A stretch of DNA of 64,000 bases from Rhinopomastus cyanomelas (taxonomy: Eukaryota > Chordata > Aves > Bucerotiformes > Rhinopomastidae). Numbering within the stretch: the first letter of the stretch is position 1; each line of letters begins with the position of its first letter. Shown piece by piece: positions 45,648-58,930 of the stretch. The notes beneath the pieces are model-generated. The model had not been told where the DNA came from. It worked only from the letters and a program-made list of their open reading frames with translations, and searched no databases. A program made the translations under genes and the position numbers. Location of the stretch: NCBI GenBank assembly GCA_013400115.1, contig VXBP01008589.1:288617-352616 (forward strand). The letters run 5' to 3'.

Positions 45648-46080
45648 CAGAATCATAGAATCACAGAACATTAGAGATTGCGAGAGACCTCAAAAGATCT
45701 AGTCCAATCCCCCTGCCAGAGCAGAACCACCTAGACCAAGTCACACAGGAACATACACAGATGGGTTTTAAACATCTCCAGAGAAGGAGATTCCACAACC
45801 CCCCTGGACAGTCCATTCAAGTGCTCTGTCACCCTCACAGCGAAGAACCTCCTGTGTTCCAGCTTACAACTGTTGCCCCTTGTCCTATCATTAGAAGACA
45901 CCAAGAAGAGCCTGGCTCCATCCTTTTGACACCCACCCTTCACATATTTATAAACATTAATGAGGTCACCCCTCAGTCTCCTTTTCTCCAAGCTCAAGAG
46001 ACCTAGCTCCCTCAGCCTTTCCTCATAAGGGAGGTATTCTACTCCCTTCATCATCTTTGTGGCTCATCTCATCCTGGTAT
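45648..46080 (-). mobile_element. CR1 3' fragment, inverted relative to its neighbour
   Basis: Tail CACAGAATCATAGAATCACA, then the ORF2 C-terminal region (reverse: YLPYEERLRELGLLSLEKRR). About 325 bp from the oppositely oriented 44778-45322 copy, so the two can form an inverted repeat in part. Confidence 0.9.
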
Positions 46081-46707
46081 TCAAAGCATGGAAGGGAGCA
46101 TCTGCAGTAGGTTAAGACCCTGTTTGTAAAATCAGCAGCTTGTAAAACAAGCTTCAAGTCCTAGCAGAGTCTGATGAAAGCAGATTAAAAACTTCATTTA
46201 GATAAAAAGCAATTGAGACAAAAAATGTCACTAATGCAGTGGGATCAGAGAGTCTACCACATCAGGGGTTTGTTCTCAACTGGAGCAAGTTGAAAGCTCA
46301 AGGGTGGGAAGCAGCTATGACTATGCTGAAGAAGGACGTGTCAGCCCCAAAGATAACTTGAAGTAGAACTTGGGGAGAGCTCAAATAAACTGAACCACAA
46401 ATCAGGCAGCAGCAATGTTGGTGCTGCTAGATATTGCTTAACTTCTGGACTCGGCACAAAGTACTAGAAAACTATTCCGTGTGTTTGAAAGAAAAAAGGA
46501 AGATGTTCATTCAATAGTGGAAATCAAAAGTACTGCCATGACCTCTTCTAGACCCAACAGTCGAGAATGGTGTTGAAGTGTAGTTTATCCAAAGAAATTT
46601 TATTGGCATTTTGAAACTCAGATGGAGTGAAAATCAAAGCCTTCAAGTAGTAGGTTCACTGAGGTACCTGTTAAACTTCACAACTCTACTAACTAAAGCA
46701 TTATAAA

Positions 46708-46773
46708 GAAAGGGAGAGCTGGGAATTGATCTTATTATATGAAAGGGAGAGCTGGGAATTGATCTTATTATAT
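46708..46773. repeat. 33-bp perfect tandem duplication
   Basis: GAAAGGGAGAGCTGGGAATT plus 13 bases, at 46708-46740 and 46741-46773. It ends a few bases before a CR1 3' tail. Confidence 0.95.
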
Positions 46774-46784
46774 CTGAGGAATCA

Positions 46785-47350
46785 TAGAATTGTTTAGATT
46801 GGAAAAGACCTTCAAGAACAGCAAGTGCAATTGTTAACCATCACTGCCATCCCTAAACCATATCCTTAAGCACCGCGTCTACACAACTTCTAAATACCTC
46901 CAGGGATGATGACTTCATCACTTCCCTGAGCAGCCTATTCCAATGCTTTACAGCTCTTTTAGTGAAGAATTTTTTCCTCATATCCAATCTAAACTTGCCC
47001 TAGTGCAACTTGAGGCTGTTTCCTCTTATCCTGTTGCTTGTTACTTGTGAGAAGAGACCAACCCCCACCTTGCAACAACCTCCTTTCAGGTAGTTGTAGA
47101 CAGCAGTAAGGTCTCCCCTCACAGAATCATTAGGGATTGGAAGGGACCTCGAAAGATCATCTAGTCCAATCCCTCAGCCTCTTGTTCTCGAGGCTGAACA
47201 ACCCCACTTCCCTAAGCAGCTCCTCTAAGGACTCGTGCTGTAGATTAATCACTAGCATTGTTGTTATTGTTTGGACACACTCCAGCACCTTAATATAGCT
47301 TTCTTTTGGATACGCTTTTAGAGTGGCCCAAAACTGAGCACCGTGTTCAA
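46785..47350 (-). mobile_element. CR1 copy carrying a second CR1 inside it
   Basis: Outer copy: ATAGAATTGTTTAGATTGGA, CTTCAAGAACAGCAAGTG through the ORF2 end and GCCCAAAACTGAGCACCGTG. At 47121-47175 it is interrupted by about 55 bp of a different CR1 3' end (ACAGAATCATTAGGGATTGG). Outer sequence resumes with AGCCTCTTGTTCTCGAGGC. Confidence 0.9.
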
Positions 47351-48909
47351 GGCCCTAATAGTCTTCTGCCAAGGTAATAGGAGGTGTGGTATAACAAAGA
47401 AAATTAGGAGTGCTGTCTCAGACACTTGTCAAACAGTTTTTCCTGCTGACTTACAGGTGAAAGGTTACTCAGGTACGTTGCAACCTTCAGAAGAAAAGAA
47501 TGAGAGAGGTGAAGGGAGAGTAGGGAAAAGAACGACAAAATATGATAAAGCAAAAGATACCCAAACTTAGTTACTAAACGTAATAAGGGGGTAGCTGTGT
47601 CTAGATTCCTTGAGATGCGATCTCTACAGTATGTGGAGATCTGTCATACTTTAAATGGAACTATTGATAGCCCATGTGGATTCTATCTCCTCTACATATC
47701 ACGAAAAACTCACCCATGATAGCCTGAGTGGCCAGAGAAGAGTTAAAAAAGGGCATAAAGGCAGATTTTCAGCAAAAGTCAAGAAGACAGAGTAAGTTGA
47801 TGTCAGTGGCAAGCTATGCTGTGGCAGGGGTTGACCAAAGCTATCTTGGCAGAGCAGGCAATCTACTAAGAGTGTCTGAGAATTGTTCTGGACAAAATGC
47901 AAAGAATGACAAGGCAAAGAATCACAAGCCTGTCAGTAATGAGCATCAGTGGTGGATTGCAGTCCTCACAAATCATTCACTCATCTCTTCGTACTCAGAG
48001 CTCAGGAGGGGTTCAGGAACAGGTTGGTTCCTATGCTCAAAGCACAGGGGGTTGGGATGCCTGTAACTTAAAAGGGTGTTAACAGAGATGCTGCTCTTTC
48101 AGTTATACTCCAGGAAGCCCTGACTTGTGACTTTCTGCTGGTTTTCTGTATGGGAAAGGCACAGCTGGGCTTCATGGGCATGACACAAGCATGCTTAGCC
48201 ATGAGCTCATGGGAGTACTAGAGTGGTGAACACAGGAGTCTGGAGAATCACCATCAGCTACTAATAAGATCCAAAATTGTTGAGTGGGAACTTTAAGTCC
48301 TTGGAATGGTTAATGAGCCTGTAGAGGGAAGGCAGGGAAGCTTCAAGAAGCTTCACAGGAATCTGTGAAGAAGCATTGAACAGTATGTAGAGCTGCGAAC
48401 AGGTATCACAGACTTCTGCCCTGCCAGATTTACTCAGTGACAGCCAAATAGCCCTTACAGGACATAAGACTAAACGAAATTTGCTCTTCCTGGAAAGCAG
48501 AAATTGCTGGAAATTTTACATAAGCCTGGGACTCTTTTCTGACAAACCAGGTATACCTGATAAAAAAGTTCATGCAAACGTTACCAGAGACTGCCAGATA
48601 GTGCAGAATAAAGTGTACTGGACTAGGATAACCTCAGGAGGTGACTACTCAAACTGGCTTTTTCCCACTGATCGTTTCACTGAAGAGTGATAAAGTGGAG
48701 GATGTAGGAGATAAGGTTGCTGTGTGGATTGCAGATAATGCTACACTTAAAGCTGTGCCTGCTGTATCATAAGATGGTGGATAATTTATTGAACAGCTTT
48801 ATGTCCTCGTTTGAGTTACAGCAGAACTAATTCTGTTCAGTAGTTTTACTTTTCACTTTTCTAACTGCCCTTCCTGCAGTTAACACATAGATGTGCAGAC
48901 AGTATCTGC
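47351..48909. other. Intergenic, no gene recognised
   Basis: Unique sequence between the nested CR1 pair and LTR-like copy A. Open frames of 60-112 codons show no family resemblance. The segment 46081-46707 is likewise unannotated. Confidence 0.6.
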
Positions 48910-49300
48910 TTCTACAGGTGATCACACTTGGTGTTTATGGTTACTGCCATGGCTCAGTCTGCAGAAAAGCTCCTGCTTAGACTTTCTTGTGTGAGAACCA
49001 AGGTCACAGCTAAGTCTTGTGTGTTGGCAGTGCAGTGAGTGCACGTGCCAGAGGGAGTGGACAGGACAGGTGACCCTAAAGTGTCCAGCAAGGTACTCCA
49101 TCCCATAGATGTCATATTTGGTATAAAGCTGAGGGACCATGGGGTCAGCTCTATTACTCTTCTGCTTTCCTCTTTGGCCCTTTTCCCTTTTAACCATTGT
49201 CCAATGAATCTGTCCATTGTACCGCTAAAACAAATCCATGGATTCCTGACTCCAGTTCTGGAATCCAGCTTCTGCATACAGTTTCTGTCTGCTGCCAAGT
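48910..49300 (-). mobile_element. LTR-like repeat, copy A (probable avian ERV LTR remnant)
   Basis: The reverse complement shares segments with 59840-60260, including ACCAAATATGACATCTATGG, GGACACTTTAGGGTCACCTG and CTTTTCTGCAGACTGAGCC. The order of motifs recalls long terminal repeats of avian endogenous retroviruses (from memory, not computed). No open coding region is recognised. Confidence 0.5.
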
Positions 49301-49301
49301 C

Positions 49302-49520
49302 ATAGACTCATAGAACCATTAGGGATTGGAAGGGACCTGGAAAGATCATCAATCCCCCTGCCACAGCAGGGTCACATAGACAAAGTCACACAGGAACACA
49401 TCGAGGCAGGTTTTAAACATCTCCAGTGAAGGAGACTCCACAATTCCCCTGGGCAGCCTGTTCCAGTGCTCTGTCACCCTCACTGCGAAGAAGTTCCTTC
49501 TGATATTTATATCCAACCTG
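49302..49520 (-). mobile_element. CR1 3' fragment next to LTR-like copy A
   Basis: CATAGACTCATAGAACCATT, GGGATTGGAAGGGACCTGG through CTGTTCCAGTGCTCTGTCAC. It begins where the LTR-like repeat ends, suggesting insertion at or near that boundary. Confidence 0.9.
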
Positions 49521-52500
49521 GGACTTCCCCAGCATTTCTATCATTGCTCACAGTGATGTAATTGTCAGCAGGGAGGAAGGGTTTGGCATTGGTTTTGTAT
49601 TCATTTCGTATTATCATTGTTTTCAATAAAGCTGTTGCATTTTTCTTTTCTAATCCATAAGGTTATCTTCCTTATTCCCTCTGTTTTCTTTTTTAAGGGA
49701 GGAGGAGGGGCTGATAGAAAGCACCTATCATTCATCTGGTAGCTGACCCATGACACCTCAGAAGTACCAAGTGTTACAACCCACCAACCTTCACTGAGCT
49801 GCACCTGCAAATCCCACTGAAACACTTGCACTTTGCATTCATCTTGAATCTAGGAATTTTGTCCATGACAAGACCATGTGATTTGGTTCGTTTAGGAGGC
49901 ACCTTTCTGATACTTACGAACCAAACGTTTGTAGCACTGCCTGACTTGCTGTGTTGACAACATGGCAATTGGATGCAAAACCATGTGTTTCCTACTGAAC
50001 AAAGTGGATAAAGTGTGAAAATATACAGCTGTTTTAGTCCGTGAGGGCAAGAGACAGCAAAAGTAGATTTATCTGCTCTCTAAGAGACTGAGATAAAGAC
50101 ACAGGAGATTTGTCCAAAGTACCCATCTGACAAGCTGATCTTAACAGAGCCTCGTCACAGAAGTTTTGTGAGCAGAAAGTTTCTAGTTAGCCTAGACTAT
50201 AGTAAAATGTTTGAACAACCTGTTAGTGCTTGGGATGCAGGTCTATAGGTGGTGCTTTCCTTGGCACAGGAATGGAGTTGCTTTTGAAAGAAAGATACAA
50301 ACGTGAGCAGATCTATTCCAAAATTAGTGCACTTGCCGTTGCGTGGGTTATTAGATGAGACACCATTTCCTCAATCACAAATTCAGGATCCCCAGGCAAT
50401 GAGTAACAGTGAGATTTTTGTCAATGTCTCATAATATTCACAGTAAATGTTCTTTACCCCCAGAGGGCAAAACTTGACAACCTTAAAATGAATTCAGTGT
50501 GAAAGAATGTAGTTTTGAATGAACAAATGCTGGCAGGTCTGATTTGTTTCTTGGGCAAGTCTCTCAAAGCACCTTGGCAGGCTGCATTGGGATAGGCAGA
50601 TTTACAACCATTTTCATATGTTTCTATTAGCTACTCACTATCCTTTTAATTGTATAGCATATTTTGAATGCTATACAGAATGACAGTGAAGTGGGTTTGG
50701 GTTTTTTTTTTGAGTCAGGGAACAAGATACTATGGAGTACCTGCTGATCTCCTGCCAACAATTTTGCTTTTCCTACTGAAAAAATTGAAAGCCGCCTGCT
50801 ATGTTTCAGCTGTAACTTAACAGCCTCCTGGCTGTCAGCTGCACTTTAGGTTTGGCATTTCACCAGGTATTGTTCAGAAATAATGTAAAATCTTGAGAAC
50901 ATTGTGGAAATGCTACTACATCTAGGGCAGCTTGCTAGAATTCAAGATTCAGCTTTATTTCCTGCCCCCCCCAGAAATGATTCTGCTTTGCCATTGTGCA
51001 ACTTCATTTCTCCTTCTGGCTCCTCTATGCATGGGAGACATCGTTAAATAGTCTAAAATCAACCCATTTTGCTGTGTTACAAGAAAAATAGACCTTTCTT
51101 TAGGAATCAAATTTGCAGTTGTTTGTGCATTACACAGAACATTAATTGGTTTGGCATATTAGTTGTCCTATAATTGGGAAATCTGTTGAAAGGAAGCATA
51201 TTCTGTAAGTGCGTAATAACAACTCAGTGCATTTCCAAATTACTAAGGTTTACATGCCCAAAACATGTGTTGAATGTCAGATTTAATGGAACCTATGATT
51301 TATCTCATAAATCACTAATTTTTTGCATATAGTATATGGCATTTATTATGCCTTTATAAAAGTTTAGCTACTGTTAACCTGTTTCAACACACACCTCTGA
51401 AAGAACATTTTCATATTAAAGAGGATGTTAATTGTGAATTTAAAAGGGCCAATTTAAATAAGAGATTAAGAAAAGATACAAAAATGTGACTTATCTAAAA
51501 CTATTAAATAATCCCTTTTGATTTTTTTTTTTTAAAGACCTGAAATTCAGGTAGTCATAGTCTTTGGTAAGCAGGTGTAAGGACTTCTGGACGCAAGACA
51601 GGTAGAAAATTAGGTATGATTTGGTCAACTGATAGAGTGGTGAAATCACCAGTGTTCCTTTGTGGTCAGAGGAGATGAGCAGCACAAGTGCAGGTTACGA
51701 GTGTTTCTATTGCATTTCCATTGCCTTTGAAGCAAATGGAATGTTCTTATCACAGGAAAGACTCTAACCTAGAATTGTAAGGCTGGGAGGATACACGTAA
51801 GAGGAAAAACTGGGAGAGATGATCAGAAATTACCAAGATAGGTATCACAAACACAAATTACACTGTTGAGAGTTATATGAAGTATTACATGTATTTAGAT
51901 ATGGACTACATTAAAGGGGGGAAAAAAGTCATTTGGCTGTATTTTTGAAGAACTTCCCTTGAGCCCCCTTGATCACATGAGGTCACGTATGTAAGTAACC
52001 ATGCTGTAATGTTGATAGAAGGTCAGAAATGTATTTCCACAGGAAACTTTCATTTCAGTCTTTTCCAAATCCTGAGTGCTTAGCTTTGTAAACGTAAATA
52101 ATTTTTCTAGGCTATTATTTAAAATTAGTGAAAAAATTGTGTTGTATGAGATTAAGGTAGAGTCTTCCCTCCAGCCTGGCTTTCCAGAGAGTGAGTATTT
52201 AAACCTGTCTCTCTGTAATCCTCAGGTACCACAGATTGGTTCCAGCTATTAACCTGGGTAAAGCCAGCTCAGATGTATTCTTACAGAAAAAAAATCCACC
52301 TCAGCAGCAGCCTATAAGTTCCTCAGTGCTGTCAGTGGTTTTTGGAAATTTTCTTGGAGAAGTCTCTATTCAAAATCTGTCAATTAGGACTTGTTTTGAA
52401 GGTTGAGCAGTACTTTGAAAACATTAGGATGGCTTTTTTCTAGAGACACTTAGTGTCCCATAATTGCATCTAAAATGTTCCCCAGAGAAAATGTCCAGGC

Positions 52501-53787
52501 CTTCCAAGCAGACCTGCCTCCAAGAAATGCTTGTAAGAATTTGTGAATGTGGGCAAACCAAAATACTGCCTTTTAGTCCCATTCTTGGAAACATCTGACT
52601 GTTCTGAATGGAATCAAAATGAAAGTGGGTGATGCAAACATGGAATAATTTTAGTACAGGTTGTGTAGTTTGATAACATCGAAAAAACAGTGGAGTATGA
52701 GCTGAGTTTGTGTGATACTTTAATTGTCTTTTCAGTTATAAGATACGTAGTTGTGTCATCTCATACAATTCTGACATCTTCCAGCTGCTGAATTCCTTTC
52801 TTGCCTGTGATTCCTGGGGACTGTTAGACATTGATAATGAAGAGGCATTGGTTCAACTCACTTGTTTGACATTATCCTGTAGAAACTGAGAGTTGTTTCT
52901 GAAGAAGAATGAAGGTCATACTGTTTAATTAAAAGAAGATTTGATGGAGACTGAGAACAGTCTGCAAGATATCCTGAGCTCCAAAGAGTTTCAGATTAAT
53001 CTAGTTTAGATTTAATTGCCCTGAATACCAAACTTATCTTAAAAGTCTAGAAAGTACTTTATTTTCCTTCTCATCTCCTCTAGCTTCCAGGCACTACATT
53101 TCTGTATCTCTCATCAAATAAATCTCACATCAACTATCCATAGTTAAGATGTCTGTATTCTTCATGCTCTCGTTGAATTCATTATTTAGAAGTCTGTGAT
53201 TCTTTTTTATGCCAAAGAGAGGGGACAACATCTGTCACTTCAGTCAAACTGAAAGACAGGATCAGAATCTGAGCGATGTATTGTTGGATCACACGTGCTG
53301 TTTGGGAAGCAACGTACAGTATCTCTTCTTTCTGTGCTAATGGTTCTTTCTGTCCTTCATAACAACTTCTCCTCCTCCAGTTCTGCCTGGAAACATTTTT
53401 TTATTGTGCACTTCTTAAGAAAAGCACTTCAAATATCTCTTTGTTGTGCCTTACACTTTAATTAGCCTAAAATGCCAATGTGCCAAGGTACTGGCTTGCA
53501 TGCCAATTGCTTCTTACTAGTGTAGCAGGAACAAATCGAGTTCAGTTTCTACAGCAACAGTAGTGTGTTTATAGTAGTATTCTCTTGTTGCATGGTTCTA
53601 CCATTTACATATTATAGTATAATATGTAAATAAGTGTAAGAAGTACAAAGAGGTTTTTAAAACTAATGGGTCTGAAAATACTGGTTGTGACTTTTTTCCT
53701 GTGGTTTAATAAAACATACTACATTTTGCTTGCCTTCTTTCAATGAGTAAGGTGGAAAAAGATAATGCAGGCCATAAAAAGCTCTCA
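49521..53787. other. Longest repeat-poor intergenic stretch upstream of IPO5
   Basis: 4.3 kb without recognised CR1 or genes. The part at about 51000-51480 is AT-rich with many TAATT/ATTA cores and could be a conserved regulatory element. Confidence 0.5.
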
Positions 53788-55515
53788 CAGCATCACAGAA
53801 TCATAAAATCATAGAATCAGTCAGGTTGGAAAAGACCCTTGAGATCATCGAGTCCAACCATCAACCCTCCTCTACAAGTTCATCCCTAAACCAGATCCCC
53901 CAACACCACATCTAAGCGACTTTTAAACACGTCCAGGGACAGTGACTCAACCACCACCCTGGGCAGCCCATTCCAGCACCTGACCACTCCCTCCATGAAG
54001 AAATTTTTCCTGATGTCTAATCTAAACTTACTTGTTGAAGCTTGAAGCCCTTCCCTCTGGTTCTGTCGCAAATTACCTGTGAGAAGAGACCAGCACCAAC
54101 ATCTCTGCAATGTCCTTCCCAATAACTGTAGAGAGCAATGAGGTCTCACCTCAACCTCCTCTTCCTCAAACTAAACAGCTCCAACTCTCTCAGTCTCTCC
54201 TCATAAGATTTATTCTCCAGGCCCTTCACCAGCTTTGTTGCCCTCCTCTGCATTCACTCCAGCACCTCAATGTCTCCCTTGTACTGAGGTCCCCAAAACT
54301 GTACCTGTACTCAAGGTGTAGCCGCACCAGTGCTGAGTCCAGGGGGACAATCATCTCCCTTCTCCTGCTGGGCACACAGTTTCTAATACAGGTCAGGATG
54401 CCATTGGCCCTCTTGGCCACACTGCTGGCTCGTATTCAGCCACCTGTTGATTAGAACTCCCAGGTCCTTTTCTGCCAGGCTGCTTTCCAGCCACACTGCC
54501 CCAAGCCTGTAGCATTGCGGGAGATTGTTGTGACTAAAATGCAGGACCCAACACTTGGCTCCACTGAAACCCAGACAATTATCCTCAGCCCATCAATACA
54601 GTCTGTCAAGGTCCCTCAATAACCTCACTACCCTCCAGCAGATCGACACTCCCTTCCAACTTGGTGTCATCTGGAAACTTACTGAGGGTGCACTCCATCC
54701 CCTCATCAAGGTCATTGTTAAAGATGTTGAACAGGAGAGGCCCCAGCACTGAGTCCTGGGGGACACCACTCGTGACTGGCCTCCAGCTGGATTTAACTCC
54801 ATTAACCACAACTCTTTGGCCCCGGCCATCCGGCCAGTGTTCCACCCAGCAGAGTACGTGCCTGTCCAAGCCATGGGCAGCCAGATTCTTTATGAGGATG
54901 TTGTGGCAGACAGCGTCAAAGGCCTTACTCAAGTCCAGATAGACTACATCAACAGGCTTTCCCTCATCCATTAAGCAGATCACCTTATCACAGAACTAGA
55001 TCAGGTCTGTCAAGCAGGACTTGCCTCTCATGAGCCCATGCTGACTGGGCCTGATCGCCTGGTTGACCTTTAATTGCTCCATGATGGCTCTCAAGATGAT
55101 TTGTTCCATAACATTCCCTGGCATGAGATGAGACTGACAGGGGTTGCCAGGATCCTCTTGCTGGCTCTTCTTGAAGATGGGTGTCACATCTGCCAGCCTC
55201 CAGTCCATTGGGACTGGTTAACCAAGATTGTTGAAAGGTTATGGAGAGTGGCTTGGCAACCATGTCTGCCAGCTCCCTCAGTACTAAAGGGTGTAATCCA
55301 TCTGGCCCCATACATTTATGAGTGTCCAGCTCATGAAGCAGGTTCATAACCATTTCCTCCTGGATTATGAAGGGCCTATTCTGTTTCCCATCCCAATCTT
55401 CCAGCCCAGGGGGCTGCACACCCAGGGAGCTACAAGTCTTACTGTTAAAGATTGAGGCAAAGATGCCATTAAGCACCTCACGGGATTCAGGGCGGATGCC
55501 TTTCTCCAGCCTTTA
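53788..55515 (-). mobile_element. Long CR1 LINE copy with broken reverse transcriptase
   Basis: About 1.7 kb from the tail (CACAGAATCATAAAATCATA) into the reverse-transcriptase domain. Remains in several frames include VDVVYLDLSKAFDAVCHNIL (54606-54983), with a FPDD in place of the usual FADD motif, and the upstream ORF2 segment in 54988-55476. Stops and frameshifts make it inactive. Tail to ORF structure is continuous, so it is a single insertion. Confidence 0.93.
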
Positions 55516-56777
55516 AAAACAGAGTTGCTTTCTGCTTTCCCATGAAATGTCTGGATTTGCTTCTTATTACAAAGACAGGGCCAGGTTAGAAGGATTTTTA
55601 GCTGAAGTCAGTATGGCAAGTTTTGGGCTTACTGGGGAAAATTTTAACATTATGAGTTGATTGTTTAGCAGTTACAGAGAATATCACCTACAGGTGCCCT
55701 GAAGTTATTTCCCAGAAGAAGTCACTCTTCCTCCAAAACCAATTATGAATTCAGCTAGACTTCTGCTTATCCTTGGTAATGTTAGGCAAGAAACCAGCAT
55801 GCTGACACAACAGCATCCTGCTTAGTATGTAATTTTCTCCAGGCAACCAGCAAGTGTGCTTTGGTTATACTGGGCTCCCACATGTCTCCAAAGTCACTTA
55901 TCTGCCACAGTGCAGTGAAAGCATCTTGCTTGTGAAGTGTATGTTTCAAAAACTTTTAAAATGGTTAAGTCTAGAAAAGTGTGAAGGATCCATCAAGGAT
56001 AAAATTATTTTCCTGCTAAATCAGGATTGTAAGGTTTTTGTGGCAGATAAAAATTCAATTTCCCAGGTAAGTTACAGTCTAATTTCTGTGGTAGCAGCAA
56101 GCAGCTTTGAAGACACAACAGGCAAGGTGTGGCTACTTTGATTAAGAGCACATAGCTTGATGTTTTAGGTGAGAAAATGCTTGGCTGTGATTAATCTTGA
56201 GTATTAGCCCATTTCAAGAACCATGCACAGCCTCTGGGGCCACCACTGATCTGGAGTCACACGATCAGACCTTGTAGGGCATCAGGGTTGCCTCTTGCAC
56301 AAATGCATCCTGTGCAGCAGGAGCAGCTTCCACACTGTGGTGTGGTTCATCTCTGCTCCCAGACATCATGTGCTGTATGAGATTTATTTCCATGTCACAG
56401 CCATTCAAAGCCCAGACAGACAGCTGCTGTCCATCCAGCAGTCCCTGTTTTCCTTGGAATGCCTGTGCTTGTCATCAGTCTGCCTGTTTGTTTGCAGTGC
56501 ATGGCTCGTCTGGTGATAACTGACCTCCTTCAGGGTTGGCAGCAGCCTTTGGGAGCTCACCCAGAGAAACTGTTCTCCTGGAAGTGCCTGTGCTTGCAGG
56601 GGGCCTGTGTTACCGTGTTATGTGTGTGGGACTGCACAGCTGGAGCTGAATGCACAAGTTACTGCTGCTCCAGGGCTTCCATGATGGGGAGGAACAACTT
56701 TCCCAAGCAGTAGAAAGATTCAAGGCTTTGGAAAAAGAGTCCTTCAGTGGGGAGACTTTGTACACGACAAACAGAAG

Positions 56778-56833
56778 CACAGCTGGATCAGATTCCAACC
56801 CCTAACATCCTATGATCCTATGATCCTGTGATC
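56778..56833 (+). mobile_element. Minimal CR1 3' end with octamer tail
   Basis: AGATTCCAACCCCTAACATC then CTATGATC repeated, the CR1-specific short tandem tail. Only about 55 bp survive, as expected for extreme 5' truncation. Confidence 0.75.
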
Positions 56834-57242
56834 ACATGTCCATCATGGCAAGGGTCAGACATGCAGCAGAGTGGAGGCATCAGGAAGGTTGCCCAGGGCT
56901 CAACAGATACTTGGGATGCTCAGGCAATGCCACTTCTTCACCGAAGCCACCCCAGAAAAGAGAATTAGGTTTGGAGAAGAATCAGAAAAAGGATTTTCTT
57001 ACAAAAATGAGACAGACTATGACATAGATTAATTCTAAATTTTGAGCACATATGGCTAAATAACTTTCACTCGTAGTGATTCCCTCCTGAGAAAGAGCCT
57101 TTATACCAAGGACTGCTTTTGACATTAGCCAGATTTTCCAAGGAAGCCTTTCAGAGGCCAGAGGTTATTCTTTTTTTCCTGTCAAGACAAAAGTTATTCT
57201 ATCATTTTAGCTGTGGCATTCACTATCTCAGATAAAATATAT

Positions 57243-58212
57243 GAATCATAGAATCATTAGGGATTGGAAGGGACCTTGAAAAATCATCTAGCCCAATCCT
57301 CCTGACACAGCAGGGTCACCTAGATCAAGTGACACAGGAACACATCCAGGCAGTTCTTAAACATCTCCAGTGAAGGAGACTCCACAACCTCCCTGGGCAG
57401 CCTGTTCCAGGGCTCTGTCACACTCACTGGGAAGAAGTTCCTTCTCATATTGACGTGGATCCTCCTATGTTCCAGCTCACACCCATTGCCCCTCATCCTA
57501 TCATTAGATAACATTGAGAAGAACCTGGCTTCATCCTCCTGACACCCACCCTTCAAATATTAATAGACATTAATGAGGTCACCCCTCAGTCTCCTCTTCT
57601 CCAAGCTCAAGAGACCCAGGTCCCTCAGCCTTTCGTCATAAGGGAGGTGCTTCACTTTCTTCATCATCCTCGTTGCCCTAGGCTGGACTCCCTCCAGCAG
57701 CTCCACATCCCTCTTGAACTGAGCGGCCCAGAACTGGACACAATACTCCAGATGTGGTCTCACCAGTGCAGAGTAGAGGGGTAGAAGAACCCCACTTCTG
57801 ATCCACTCCAGGATGCTGTTGGCCCTCCTGGTCACAAGAACACACTGCTCTGGCTCATGGTCATCGTGCTGTCCACCAGGACACCCAGGTCCCTTTCTCC
57901 TACACTGTTCTCCAACAGGTCAGTCCCCAACCTATACTGGTACCTGGGGTTGTTCTTACCCATATGCAAGACTCTACACTTACCCTTGTTATACTTCATT
58001 GAATCTCTCTCTGCCCAGCTCTCCAGCCTGTCCAGGTCTCTCTGAATGTCAGCACAGTCTGCAGGGGTGTTGGCAACACCACCCAGCTTTGTGTCATCAG
58101 CAACCTTGCTGACAGTGCCCCCTAATCCCTCATCCAAGTCATCAATGAATAGATTGAACAGGACTGGTCCCAGCACCGACCCCTGGGGCACTCCACTAGA
58201 TACAGGCCTCCA
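57243..58212 (-). mobile_element. CR1 LINE copy, about 970 bp
   Basis: Tail GAATCATAGAATCATTAGGG, the ORF2 C-terminus (57560-57835 reverse frame) and the reverse-transcriptase end with MPQGSVLGPVLFNLFIDDLD and VADD (57832-58191). 5'-truncated inside the reverse-transcriptase domain near 58212. Confidence 0.93.
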
Positions 58213-58859
58213 ATATGACTGTTTTTATTTGCACTATTTTGCGGTTTTCCTTTTAGTAGGAATTCCAAATGAACATGTACTAGTGTCTTCTTGGCTGATG
58301 CTATGGTACTGAAAATCCTTTCAATTAATCCTCTAAACACAGCTGAATCACCAGAGGAGTATTCTCTGAATGCAAAAATGGAATTACTGACTAAAGTGAG
58401 TAAAGTTTTAAAAATGTAAATAGTATTACAAATGTCTGTCTCACAGCATAAATATTACACCCATAAATAGAGGATTTTAGCTGTTCATTAAGATTCTTTT
58501 ATTTTTTGACTGCTGTTCATTTGAAGCAGCTGATACTGTGTGATGACAGGCAGTTCGAGTTACTCTCAGCTGTTAAAAAGGGAAGATAAGTCAAATGAAA
58601 GGCAGCCATCATCCCTCTGGAGATGACAGCCCCTGATCCTGCTCTTTGCCCCAATTAGATGGATCTAGCCAGGATAACTACTGGGGAGTGATCTGGGATG
58701 TCAAAGCCTCCTGACTGGTGAAATGCTAAAGAGTGCTCTCTGATGGCTTGGTGTTCCATTTGTCATTTATATGAAAACCCTGAAAGTATAGAATGAATGT
58801 TAGAACACAGCTGGTCAGCTATGACAAAGCTTCCTAGCTACTAAAAATGTCTGATCATA

Positions 58860-58930
58860 ATTAATCTGGAAAGGGACCTGTGAAGACCATCTAGTCCAGC
58901 ACTCCGCTCAAAGCAAAGCCAGCTTCCAAG
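58860..58930 (-). mobile_element. Short, old CR1-like remnant
   Basis: AATCTGGAAAGGGACCTGTG and GACCATCTAGTCCAGCACTC match the CR1 3' end pattern without the terminal tail. Confidence 0.55.
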
